Assembly (NCBI GenBank): GCA_038209965.1
Contig: JBBQXF010000161.1
Location: 1-7,993, forward strand
Length of the DNA: 7,993 bases
Source: JALONO01 sp038209965
Lineage (GTDB): Bacteria > Bacteroidota > Bacteroidia > Cytophagales > Thermoflexibacteraceae
Direction of reading: 5' to 3'
The stretch's first letter is position 1. Each line of letters begins with the position of its first letter. Of this stretch, positions 1 through 5,967 are shown in pieces. A program made the position numbers and the translations under genes. The notes under the pieces are model-generated. The model saw only the letters and a list, made by a program, of their open reading frames with translations. It ran no database searches and was not told the DNA's origin.

Positions 1-88
1 ACTTTGATGATTCACTTTTTAGCTTTCGCTTCCAAGATTCAAGCGTATTTCGCTCTTCGTCTGATAAATAAAGTCGGTAAATTGTCAT
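1..88 (-). CDS. Partial CDS, N-terminus of an IS630-like transposase/helix-turn-helix protein (runs off window)
   Basis: Reading the minus strand from the ATG at 88-86 gives 29 uninterrupted codons up to the window edge. The product begins MTIYRLYLSDEERNTLESW and continues with a lysine-rich stretch. A short beta-strand, then a T/S-x-E-E-R motif, then a basic helix is the usual opening of IS630-family transposases and related helix-turn-helix proteins from memory, so that is the best guess. The stretch, with its flank up to base 148, is about 28% GC by my count, far below the neighbouring genes, which fits a mobile or recently acquired segment. No Shine-Dalgarno or clear promoter is visible. 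Only the first 29 residues can be seen, so intactness, family and terminal inverted repeats cannot be judged. A chance ORF is possible. Confidence 0.45.
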   Translation of the reverse strand, partial: MTIYRLYLSDEERNTLESWKRKLKSESSK

Positions 89-125
89 ATATTTGTCTTT
101 TATTCTAATAACAAACAAGACAACA

Positions 126-144
126 TATTGTTATTTAAACAATA
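126..144 (-). terminator. Weak AT-rich hairpin just after the aldehyde dehydrogenase stop codon
   Basis: A perfect 7-bp inverted repeat (TATTGTT at 126-132, AACAATA at 138-144) with a 5-base loop starts two bases after the minus-strand TAA stop at 148-146. The RNA that follows is U-rich but has no uninterrupted U-run. It may be a weak terminator for the aldehyde dehydrogenase. Because it lies beside a transposase-like ORF, it could instead belong to an insertion-element end. The stem is AT-only apart from one pair, so stability is low. Confidence 0.3.
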
Positions 145-145
145 G

Positions 146-1585
146 TTAGCCAAGCAGTTTTTGGGCCCAAGCAACCATGTTGCTGACTTTTTCGGTGTAG
201 GGTGGATAAAAAAACTTGATACCGGTCAAGCCGATCCGTTGTCGCAGCACCGGGCGCAAGTTGGAAAACGCTTCGAACCCATAAATGCCGTGGCTTTTGC
301 CAATCCCGCTGTTGTTGGTGCCACCAATCGGTAAATCGGTATGGCCAAAATACAGCACCACTTCGTTGATGCAAGTGCCCCCAGCCGAGGTATATTGGAT
401 TATTTTGTCAATATTCTGTTTATTTTTGCTGAAAACATACAAAGCCAATGGTTTTTCGCCGGCATTGATGGTTTGAATGGCCTCATCGAGGTGTTGATAG
501 GTCATGATTGGCAACAGTGGACCAAAAATTTCTTCTTGCATGATTTTCATTGCCGGCGTGATCTGGGTCAGCACCGTTGGGGCCAAGTACCGCTCGCCTG
601 CCTCATGCTGACCACCTACTGCTACTTGTGCCCCTTGGTGGACAGCATCTTCGAGCAGCCCCACCAGTCTTTGGTGGTTTTTCTGATTGACGATCCGGGC
701 TAAGTGCGGCGAACTTGCCACGCGCTCCCCACCATTGACATAAAACCGCTCAACGGTTTTCTTGAATTCCTCAATGAACGGGATTTGTAAGGCTTCCTTG
801 ATCAATAAATAGTCGGGGGCAACGCAGGTCTGGCCGGCGTTCATGCACTTTCCCCAGGCGATTTTCTCGGCAGCATCGCGTAGGTCGGCGGTCTCGTCGA
901 TAATCACGGGCGATTTCCCCCCCAACTCGAGCGTGACCGAAGCCAAATGTTTGGCCGCAGCCCGCATCACGATTTTGCCCACTGCCGGGCTGCCGGTGAA
1001 AAATATATGGTGAAAGGGCAAGTCCAGCAAGGCCGTGGATACCTCCACTCCGCCCTCAAAAAGCGCGACTTCCTCCTCGGCAAAATATTGGGGCACTAGC
1101 CGGGCCATGAGGCTGGAAGTGTGGGGCGTTAACTCGGAGGGTTTGAGGATCGCGGTGTTGCCCGCCGCAATGGCATAGACCAGCGGTTCGAGCTGCAACA
1201 TGATCGGGTAGTTCCAAGGGGCAATAATGAGGGTAACTCCCTTTGGTTCAGCAATTATCCGTGAGCTGGTGCCCGCCATGAACAAACTAAAAGGTACAGA
1301 ACGGGGCGCCATCCAACCGCGCAAATGCTTGATCGTGTGTTTAATGGCCAGGCGCGTGGTCAGTAGCTCGGTGGCGCTCACCTCGACGGCAGGCTTGCGG
1401 AAATCGTCGTACACTGCTTGCTGTAAATCCTTCTCGTGGACAATGAGCATCTCGCGCAGGCGTTCCAGTTTGGCGATCCGCTCACCCGCAGTGGAACGGC
1501 GGAATAGGAGGGCACGTTTTTGGTGGGCCGCAAAAATAGACTGTATTTTTTCGATATCAACGGCGGTTTCTAAAGCGAGGCTCAT
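146..1585 (-). CDS. NAD(P)-dependent aldehyde dehydrogenase, class 3 (fatty/aryl aldehyde dehydrogenase-like)
   Basis: A 479-residue protein predicted to oxidise an aldehyde to the carboxylic acid with NAD(P)+ through a cysteine thioester. The full signature set is visible: oxyanion asparagine N125 in APWNYP, cofactor-binding lysine in ILKPSE (K148), FTGSPAVGK at 196-204, general base E220 in LELGGKSP, nucleophile C254 in GQTCVAPDY, and the EEIFGPL motif at 351-357. The N-terminal helices with KPAVEVSATE, the IKHLRGWM segment and the C-terminal PPYTEK tail resemble class 3 enzymes, which act on fatty or aromatic aldehydes. The exact substrate cannot be read from sequence. I chose the ATG at 1585-1583 because homology begins there. 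An in-frame ATG at 1738 would add 51 residues with no recognisable family character. It is transcribed divergently from the amidohydrolase. The soluble sequence has no signal peptide. Confidence 0.93.
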   Translation of the reverse strand: MSLALETAVDIEKIQSIFAAHQKRALLFRRSTAGERIAKLERLREMLIVHEKDLQQAVYDDFRKPAVEVSATELLTTRLAIKHTIKHLRGWMAPRSVPFSLFMAGTSSRIIAEPKGVTLIIAPWNYPIMLQLEPLVYAIAAGNTAILKPSELTPHTSSLMARLVPQYFAEEEVALFEGGVEVSTALLDLPFHHIFFTGSPAVGKIVMRAAAKHLASVTLELGGKSPVIIDETADLRDAAEKIAWGKCMNAGQTCVAPDYLLIKEALQIPFIEEFKKTVERFYVNGGERVASSPHLARIVNQKNHQRLVGLLEDAVHQGAQVAVGGQHEAGERYLAPTVLTQITPAMKIMQEEIFGPLLPIMTYQHLDEAIQTINAGEKPLALYVFSKNKQNIDKIIQYTSAGGTCINEVVLYFGHTDLPIGGTNNSGIGKSHGIYGFEAFSNLRPVLRQRIGLTGIKFFYPPYTEKVSNMVAWAQKLLG

Positions 1586-1650
1586 TGTGTGGTTTGGTAG
1601 ATCACGGAAATATACACCCAATATTCCATCTATTCCGCCTAGTTTTGTCC

Positions 1651-1683
1651 TTGGTGATTGCTGGTAGATCCATTGTAAATTTG
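1651..1683 (+). promoter_or_regulatory. Putative Bacteroidota promoter for the amidohydrolase
   Basis: TTG at 1651-1653 lies 22 bases upstream of TAAATTTG at 1676-1683, an exact match to the Bacteroidota -7 consensus TAnnTTTG. Transcription would start near 1687, leaving a leader of about 90 bases before the ATG at 1777. It lies inside the in-frame N-terminal extension of the divergent aldehyde dehydrogenase ORF, which argues that the extension is not coding. The spacing is at the long end, so this is a moderate call. Confidence 0.35.
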
Positions 1684-1776
1684 TTTGGAGCAATCGAAAC
1701 CGGTTTTGGCAATGGATCAGCCAAATCCCGCAATTCATTTCTATTTTGGAATAGTTAGCGTTTTACTTTCTTTCCC

Positions 1777-2958
1777 ATGATCAGCATTATCAAAGACTTG
1801 GCCGCCCAGTATGCGGCTCAGATAGTGGCCAACCGCCGACATCTGCACCAACACCCCGAGCTTTCGTTTCAAGAGCACCAAACCGCCCAGTTTGTGGCCC
1901 AACAGTTGACCGCGCTGGGCCTGCACCCCCAGCCCTGCGCCGGGACTGGCTTGGTGGCCCTGATCGAGGGCCGCAACCCCACCAAGAAAGTAGTGGCTTT
2001 GCGGGCCGATATGGATGCCCTGCCGATTTTTGAGGCCAATGAAGTTCCCTATAAATCCACTGTGCCCGGGGTGATGCACGCCTGCGGGCACGACGCCCAC
2101 ACCGCCTCTTTGCTGGGCACGGCCCGCATCTTGACCGAACTCCGCGCCACATTTGAAGGAACGGTCAAGCTGATTTTTCAGCCCGGCGAGGAGAAAATCC
2201 CCGGTGGGGCATCGCTGATGATCCGGGATGGTGCGCTGCAAAACCCCGCTCCCGCCAATATTTTGGGCCAACACGTGATGCCGCGCCTGCCAGCGGGCAA
2301 AATCGGCTTCCGCGAGGGAATGTACATGGCCAGCACCGATGAACTATACATCACTGTCAAGGGGAAAGGTGGCCACGGGGCCATGCCCGAAAGTTTCATT
2401 GACCCGGTGCTGATCGCGGCACATTTGGTGGTGGCCCTGCAACAAGTGGTGAGCCGGATGGGCACGCCCCGGATCCCATCAGTGCTTTCCATTGGCAAAG
2501 TGTTGGCCCACGGTGCCACCAATATTATCCCCGACGAAGTGCGGATGGAGGGCACGTTTCGCACCATGAACGAGGAATGGCGAACAGAGGCGCACCGCCG
2601 AATGAAAAAATTGGCCGAAGGGCTGGCCGAAAGCATGGGCGGTACTTGCGAGTTTACGATCAACCGTGGCTATCCGTTTTTGGTCAATGCCCCCGAATTG
2701 ACTCAGCGCGCCCGGCAAGCTGCCACCGAGTTTGTGGGGGCCAAGAACATTGTTGATCTGGATATTTGGATGGCGGGCGAAGACTTTGCGTTTTATGCCC
2801 AACAAATGGATGCCTGTTTTTACCGTTTGGGAACCGGAAACGTGGCCCGGGGGATTGTTTCGGGCGTGCACACCGCCACTTTTGATATTGATGAAAGCGC
2901 CCTCGAGATTGGGGCGGGCCTGATGGCCTGGTTGGCGTTGCAGGAATTGTCGGTATAA
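1777..2958 (+). CDS. M20D-family metal-dependent amidohydrolase (N-acyl-amino acid/hippurate hydrolase-like)
   Basis: A 393-residue cytoplasmic enzyme, normal length for the family, predicted to hydrolyse the amide bond of an N-acylated amino acid with two bound metal ions. Motifs in order: RRHLHQHPELSFQE (20-33), RADMDALP (76-83), HACGHDAH (101-108) with C103 and H105 as metal ligands, QPGEE (135-139) with the catalytic glutamate E138 and metal ligand E139, H166 in LGQHVMP, the dimerisation-domain GKGGHGAMP (196-204), NIIPDEV (249-255), GEDFAFY (334-340) and the last metal ligand H365 in SGVHTATFD. All expected metal ligands are present, so it should be active. Relatives include hippurate hydrolase, indole-acetyl-amino acid hydrolases and AbgB; the actual substrate is unknown. 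No Shine-Dalgarno precedes the ATG. No related gene lies beside it. A strong hairpin overlaps its stop codon. Confidence 0.94.
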   Translation: MISIIKDLAAQYAAQIVANRRHLHQHPELSFQEHQTAQFVAQQLTALGLHPQPCAGTGLVALIEGRNPTKKVVALRADMDALPIFEANEVPYKSTVPGVMHACGHDAHTASLLGTARILTELRATFEGTVKLIFQPGEEKIPGGASLMIRDGALQNPAPANILGQHVMPRLPAGKIGFREGMYMASTDELYITVKGKGGHGAMPESFIDPVLIAAHLVVALQQVVSRMGTPRIPSVLSIGKVLAHGATNIIPDEVRMEGTFRTMNEEWRTEAHRRMKKLAEGLAESMGGTCEFTINRGYPFLVNAPELTQRARQAATEFVGAKNIVDLDIWMAGEDFAFYAQQMDACFYRLGTGNVARGIVSGVHTATFDIDESALEIGAGLMAWLALQELSV

Positions 2959-2989
2959 GCCGGGCACAAGTGGGGCTTGTGCCCGGCTT
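2957..2989. terminator. Perfect 14-bp hairpin between convergent genes (bidirectional terminator candidate)
   Basis: AAGCCGGGCACAAG (2957-2970) pairs perfectly with CTTGTGCCCGGCTT (2976-2989) around the 5-base loop TGGGG. The left arm begins inside the TAA stop of the amidohydrolase, and the structure ends five bases before the stop of the convergent small gene. It therefore fills the whole gap and can serve both strands. Neither strand has a proper U-tract after it, so it may end transcripts inefficiently or protect 3' ends rather than be a textbook intrinsic terminator. Confidence 0.75.
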
Positions 2990-2994
2990 GGTGA

Positions 2995-3312
2995 TTAATA
3001 AGTATAAAACGTATCGAAAACGATTTGCTGGGTGTCCAGGGCAAGTTTGGCTTTGGCCAACAAATCTTGTTTGGTGATGCCCTGGTTGCGCTTAAAACAA
3101 AATATTTCCACTTCTTCCAGCTCGAACATTTCCAAGCCGTCGCGCAAGAAACTACGCTCCACCTGTTTGGTAAAATCTCGTTCACTGTTGGCGCAGCCCA
3201 ATACGTTTACGACTGCCGCGTTATGTTTGTCCAGTACGGTCATGTCATGCTTGGGCCGGACGTTGGCCATTCCAATGTAAACGCGGCGATTTGATTCTCT
3301 TTCGGTGCTCAT
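2995..3312 (-). CDS. Small protein of unknown function, 105 residues
   Basis: I do not recognise this family. The 105-residue product starts at an ATG (3312-3310) and ends in TAA. It is charged and soluble, with no signal peptide or membrane segment. An N-terminal strand (VYIGMANV, 11-18) is followed by a possible strand (AAVVNVLGCA, 32-41), an acidic/basic helix around 43-58, then an acidic strand (LEEVEIFCF, 65-73) and a C-terminal helix rich in lysine and alanine (81-91). This alternation suggests a small alpha/beta domain. It converges on the amidohydrolase with a shared hairpin and lies 100 bases downstream of plsC on the same strand. No promoter box or terminator is visible in that gap, so co-transcription with plsC is possible. 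Support for coding comes from its fit between neighbours and its protein-like composition. A second in-frame start at residue 15 exists. An antisense ORF at 3025-3294 is less convincing. Confidence 0.65.
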   Translation of the reverse strand: MSTERESNRRVYIGMANVRPKHDMTVLDKHNAAVVNVLGCANSERDFTKQVERSFLRDGLEMFELEEVEIFCFKRNQGITKQDLLAKAKLALDTQQIVFDTFYTY

Positions 3313-3412
3313 GATTTAGGGGTTAAAAAATTCAGTCGGTTGTACTTTGTTAAGAGATAAAACTGTGCCGAAATCACGCCGAACTAAGCAGGATGTAATA
3401 TTTGCGGAAAGA

Positions 3413-4201
3413 CTAGCGGTGAGTGGTGGATTGCTCCAGCATGGCCTTGATTTGATCAAAGGCGGCTTGCCGCAGATCGGCGGCAGGCAGGGTGGGTGAG
3501 AGGGGCTGGCCAAATTCTACGGTGATAGTGCCCGGGCGTAGTTTCCAAGAGCGGGGGAGGACATAGCGGGAGTTGTGGATGGCCACCGGGACAATGGGCA
3601 CTTGGGTGGCCGCCGCCAAGCGAAACGCCCCGTCAAAAAAGGGGTTGAGCAGGGTGCTGCCATCGTTCATGGTGCCTTCAGGAAAAATAACAATGTGAAA
3701 ACCGGCTTGTACTTTTTTTCTAATAATGTCAAAACTTCGTTTGCGGCTTTGCAGGCTGTTGCGGTCAACGGTTACCCCGATGTAGCGAAAGATGAAACCA
3801 AAAACCGGATAGCCCAAGATTTCCTGCTTGCCGAGGGCTTTAAAGGGCTGATCGATGGTGTGCACCAGCGCGGGCGAGTCAAAAAAGGAGTTGTGGTTGA
3901 CCACAAAAATGTAGGGCTGGCCGGGTACCAGGTTGGCTCGGCCCTTGGCCCGGAAAAAGACCCCGCTCAGGGCACTAAAGCAAAATCCCCAGAATTTCAT
4001 GAACACCCGGTAGGCCACCCAACTCCCAATTTTTTCGTGGAGGATGATGGGAACCACGATAAATGGCAAACAGGCCAACATGAAAAGGAAAAAATTAAAT
4101 ACCGTCCAGAATTGATACAGCGGCTGCAGCAACCGTTGCAGGGCCGCGGCCAAAGTCAGCGGTGGCTCAGGAAAATACTTGGTCAGTTCATCGATCCGCA
4201 T
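3413..4201 (-). CDS. plsC: 1-acyl-sn-glycerol-3-phosphate acyltransferase (PlsC-type)
   Basis: A 262-residue membrane-associated acyltransferase predicted to add the second acyl chain to lysophosphatidic acid, making phosphatidic acid for phospholipid synthesis. A hydrophobic segment at about 33-54 (FNFFLFMLACLPFIVVPIIL) should anchor it to the inner membrane. The four LPLAT motifs follow: NHNSFFD (102-108; catalytic H103 and D108 of HX4D), a VDRNS motif II (145-149), FPEGTMN (173-179) and VPIVPVAI (201-208). Motif III usually reads FPEGTRS; the arginine is methionine here, so a different acyl acceptor within the LPLAT superfamily is possible. I chose the ATG at 4201-4199. An in-frame TTG at 4219-4217 would add six residues, but it forms the last three bases of a -7 promoter box and so would not be transcribed. 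It is its own unit, behind the deoC terminator. Confidence 0.88.
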   Translation of the reverse strand: MRIDELTKYFPEPPLTLAAALQRLLQPLYQFWTVFNFFLFMLACLPFIVVPIILHEKIGSWVAYRVFMKFWGFCFSALSGVFFRAKGRANLVPGQPYIFVVNHNSFFDSPALVHTIDQPFKALGKQEILGYPVFGFIFRYIGVTVDRNSLQSRKRSFDIIRKKVQAGFHIVIFPEGTMNDGSTLLNPFFDGAFRLAAATQVPIVPVAIHNSRYVLPRSWKLRPGTITVEFGQPLSPTLPAADLRQAAFDQIKAMLEQSTTHR

Positions 4202-4216
4202 AAGAAATTTGTTGGC

Positions 4217-4249
4217 CAAACGTAGCTATAAACTCGCTTTAATAACAAA
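4217..4249 (-). promoter_or_regulatory. Bacteroidota-type promoter of plsC
   Basis: On the minus strand TTTG (4249-4246) is followed after 21 bases by TACGTTTG (4224-4217), an exact TAnnTTTG -7 box. Transcription would start near 4213, giving a leader of about 12 bases before the ATG at 4201. The box overlaps the in-frame TTG codon at 4219-4217 and rules against it as start. The promoter lies just downstream of the deoC terminator. Confidence 0.6.
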
Positions 4250-4277
4250 TCTACCTGTTTTTTGACAAAAGGCCACC

Positions 4278-4311
4278 AAAAAAGGGGCAGGCTTGGGAAA
4301 GTGTCTGCCCC
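4278..4311 (-). terminator. Intrinsic terminator of the gntR-deoC unit
   Basis: GGGGCAGGC (4284-4292) pairs with GTCTGCCCC (4303-4311) over 9 bp including one G-U, around a 10-base loop. On the minus strand the hairpin is followed directly by six U residues (the A-run at 4278-4283). It begins 27 bases after the deoC stop. This is the only textbook intrinsic terminator in the window, and it insulates plsC from deoC transcription. Confidence 0.85.
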
Positions 4312-4338
4312 ACGGGGGAGGGTTGGGTGGCCGAAAGC

Positions 4339-5094
4339 CTAATACCCCTTGGTTTCCACGATCTCGACGGCCTCATCGGTGGCCACCCCAAAGCGTTTTT
4401 TGGCAGCTTCGAGCATGGCGATGGTGGCCGTGGCCCCCACCCGGGTCACCCCAAGTGCCTTCACTTTGAGCAGATCGTCGAGGGTGCGCACCCCACCGGC
4501 GGCTTTCACCTGCACCGACGGAGCGGAATGGTGGCGCATCAACTGCAAATCGGCATCGGTGGCCCCTTCATAGGAGTATTTGCCATCGCTGCCCTTGACG
4601 AAGCCATAGCCAGTGGAAGTTTTTACAAACTCTGCGTGCACCTCGCTGCAAATTTCGCAGAGCCGGATTTTGTACTTGTCATCCGGGAGGTAGTCATTTT
4701 CAAAAATCACCTTCAAAATGGCCCCGTGCGTGACACAGGCGGCGTGGATCTGCTCGATCTCAGCTTTGACAAAGGCCCAGTCCTCGCCCAATACTTTGCC
4801 AATATTGACCACCATGTCAATTTCAGCAGCCCCATTTTGGCAGGCTTCAATGGTTTCGGCCACTTTGATCGTCGTGGTGTTGCCCCCGTGCGGGAACCCG
4901 ATCACCGTGCCCACCAGCACTTCGCTACCGGCCAGCCATTCGACGGCCTGTTTGACGGCGTAGGGCTTGATGCATACCGAAGCCACGTCATATTTTTTGG
5001 CAATGTCGCACCCCGCTTTCAGCTCGGCATCCGTCATGGTGGGGTGCAAGAGCGAGTGATCAATCATTTTGGCCAATTCTTTGATTTGATCCAT
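4339..5094 (-). CDS. deoC: Deoxyribose-phosphate aldolase
   Basis: A 251-residue class I aldolase that splits 2-deoxy-D-ribose 5-phosphate into glyceraldehyde 3-phosphate and acetaldehyde, feeding deoxynucleoside carbon into central metabolism. The TIM-barrel landmarks are present: IDHSLLHP at 11-18, the VIGFPHG strand (64-70), EIDMVVNIG with the catalytic aspartate D93 (91-99), the Schiff-base lysine K158 in FVKTSTGYG, and the second active-site lysine K197 in VKAAGGVRT (196-204), followed by the VGATAT segment (219-224). These correspond to D102, K167 and K201 of the E. coli enzyme. It lies 42 bases downstream of gntR on the same strand, with no promoter or terminator in the gap. An intrinsic terminator follows, so the two genes probably form an operon. 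No phosphopentomutase or nucleoside phosphorylase gene is nearby. A full-length antisense ORF (4327-5136) exists but lacks any family signature. Confidence 0.96.
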   Translation of the reverse strand: MDQIKELAKMIDHSLLHPTMTDAELKAGCDIAKKYDVASVCIKPYAVKQAVEWLAGSEVLVGTVIGFPHGGNTTTIKVAETIEACQNGAAEIDMVVNIGKVLGEDWAFVKAEIEQIHAACVTHGAILKVIFENDYLPDDKYKIRLCEICSEVHAEFVKTSTGYGFVKGSDGKYSYEGATDADLQLMRHHSAPSVQVKAAGGVRTLDDLLKVKALGVTRVGATATIAMLEAAKKRFGVATDEAVEIVETKGY

Positions 5095-5136
5095 AAGTAT
5101 AAAATGTTTGACAATATGAAAATAAATGAAATCTAG

Positions 5137-5856
5137 TCAGTGTCCAGTAAATTGGCTTCCAATCGCATATTCACTGGTATTGCAATACAAGGAACTGTAG
5201 ATAAAATAGTTGGGAGCAGAGGTTTGGTAGCGGCGATAAATGTGGAGCAGTGGCTGGCCGGTTGGCATGGCCAAGCGTTGGGCGGCCTCGGGGGCAGCAG
5301 CTACTGCCCTGATGTGTTGCTCCATATCAGTGACCTCAATCTGGTGCCTCACCCGCAATGTATTGAACAGCGAGCCATCCAGCAACGGCTGGTTGGATAA
5401 GTTGGGCACCAAGCTTTGGGGCAGCCAAGTATGTTCCCACATGACCGGATCCCGATCGGCAAACCGCAAGCGCTGTAAATAAAAACAAGGTGACGCGAAT
5501 TCTGTTTCGGTCAAAGGGTAGAAAAAAGCTACTGGCCAGTTTTGCAAGGTCAGCGGTTGGAGCACCGTTGTTTGCACCGCATGATCATGGCTGCTCACCA
5601 CTTCCGAAAATCCCCGGAACGAAAGCAAGCCCAACGATTGGATGGGCGATTTGACCAAACTGCCCCGGCCCTGCCGCCGCTCGATGTAGCTCTCCCGCTC
5701 CAGCTTGGTCAGCGCCTGACGCACAGTCATCCGGGCAATCCCGTAGGTCGCACTCAAAACATTTTCGGAGGGCAGCCAGTCGCCCGGCCCGAACTCGCCA
5801 CCCAGGATGCGCTGCTTCAATTCGCGGTAAACTTGCTGATGGCGGTGTTCTTTCAT
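5137..5856 (-). CDS. GntR-family (HutC subfamily) transcriptional regulator with UTRA domain
   Basis: A 239-residue DNA-binding regulator, typical HutC length. An N-terminal winged helix (about 7-69) shows the family pattern: VYRELKQRI, LPSENVLS, then the recognition helix region ARMTVRQALTKL and the wing IERRQGRGSLV. The UTRA effector domain spans about 75-235, with YLQRLRFADRDPVMWEHTWLP (126-146) and the closing LYCNTSEYAI (223-232), and normally binds a small sugar phosphate or acid. The start is the ATG at 5856-5854. A TTG-initiated extension to 5973 would add 39 residues unlike any GntR N-terminus and would cover the promoter and operator. It precedes deoC by 42 bases on the same strand, so deoC is the likely target. 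Deoxyribose 5-phosphate or a deoxynucleoside would be a natural effector (inference). A GTMTAKAC-type palindrome lies 22 bases upstream of the start, implying autoregulation. Confidence 0.92.
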   Translation of the reverse strand: MKEHRHQQVYRELKQRILGGEFGPGDWLPSENVLSATYGIARMTVRQALTKLERESYIERRQGRGSLVKSPIQSLGLLSFRGFSEVVSSHDHAVQTTVLQPLTLQNWPVAFFYPLTETEFASPCFYLQRLRFADRDPVMWEHTWLPQSLVPNLSNQPLLDGSLFNTLRVRHQIEVTDMEQHIRAVAAAPEAAQRLAMPTGQPLLHIYRRYQTSAPNYFIYSSLYCNTSEYAIGSQFTGH

Positions 5857-5860
5857 GGGG

Positions 5861-5891
5861 CAAAGATAAGTAGTACAGCTTGTATAGACAA
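5861..5891 (-). promoter_or_regulatory. Proximal promoter of gntR, leading to a leaderless transcript
   Basis: On the minus strand TTG (5891-5889) is followed after 20 bases by TATCTTTG (5868-5861), an exact TAnnTTTG -7 box. The ATG begins at 5856, only four bases after the -7 box, so the RNA would begin at or within about three bases of the start codon. The -33 box lies inside the predicted GntR operator. Confidence 0.6.
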
Positions 5892-5892
5892 G
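5879..5892. promoter_or_regulatory. Predicted GntR/HutC operator upstream of gntR
   Basis: CTTGTATAGACAAG has 5-bp perfect inverted arms (CTTGT/ACAAG) around ATAG, and its core GTATAGAC matches the HutC-subfamily operator pattern GTMTAKAC exactly. It overlaps the -33 box of the proximal gntR promoter, so a bound repressor should block RNA polymerase. I saw no second copy in the gaps upstream of plsC, aroA or the ferredoxin gene, so control looks local to gntR-deoC. Confidence 0.75.
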
Positions 5893-5910
5893 TTGGCGCC
5901 TAAAATGGGG

Positions 5911-5944
5911 CAAATATAAGTTGCTCTTTTTCCCAACCCCGCAA
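5911..5944 (-). promoter_or_regulatory. Possible distal promoter of gntR
   Basis: TATATTTG (5918-5911, minus strand) is a second exact TAnnTTTG box, 50 bases upstream of the first. A TTG at 5944-5942 lies 23 bases further upstream, at the upper limit of usual spacing. RNA from here would start near 5908 and cross the operator at about 15-30 bases downstream, where bound GntR could act as a roadblock. Confidence 0.35.
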
Positions 5945-5967
5945 GCGTTCATAACTTTTGCCCAACT

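Larger units (their letters stand above)
5855..5921. repeat. Direct repeat of a 17-bp promoter block, 50 bp apart
   Basis: ATGGGGCAAAGATAAGT (5855-5871) recurs as ATGGGGCAAATATAAGT (5905-5921), matching at 16 of 17 positions. Each copy contains one minus-strand -7 box and the following CCCCAT, so the copies look like duplicated promoter cores. The first copy includes two bases of the gntR start codon. The second lacks the C needed to make a minus-strand ATG. Confidence 0.7.

Noticed and set aside
1607..1614. Possible minus-strand -7 box TATATTTC for the aldehyde dehydrogenase
   Set aside because: It has one mismatch in the conserved TTTG and no TTG at a suitable -33 distance.
1742..1748. TATTTTG just upstream of the amidohydrolase ATG as a -7 box
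   Set aside because: It is one base short of TAnnTTTG and has no well-spaced -33 box; the site at 1651-1683 fits better.
1741..2274. Minus-strand 177-codon ORF opposite the amidohydrolase start
   Set aside because: It is a mirror of the strongly supported M20D gene, with low-complexity G/Q-rich translation.
3575..4225. Plus-strand 216-codon ORF antisense to plsC
   Set aside because: The minus strand carries all four acyltransferase motifs and a promoter; this frame has no recognisable domain.
4327..5136. Plus-strand 269-codon ORF covering all of deoC, longer than deoC itself
   Set aside because: It is antisense to a gene with every DeoC active-site motif. Its own translation is rich in G, H, D and F with no family pattern, a codon-bias shadow.
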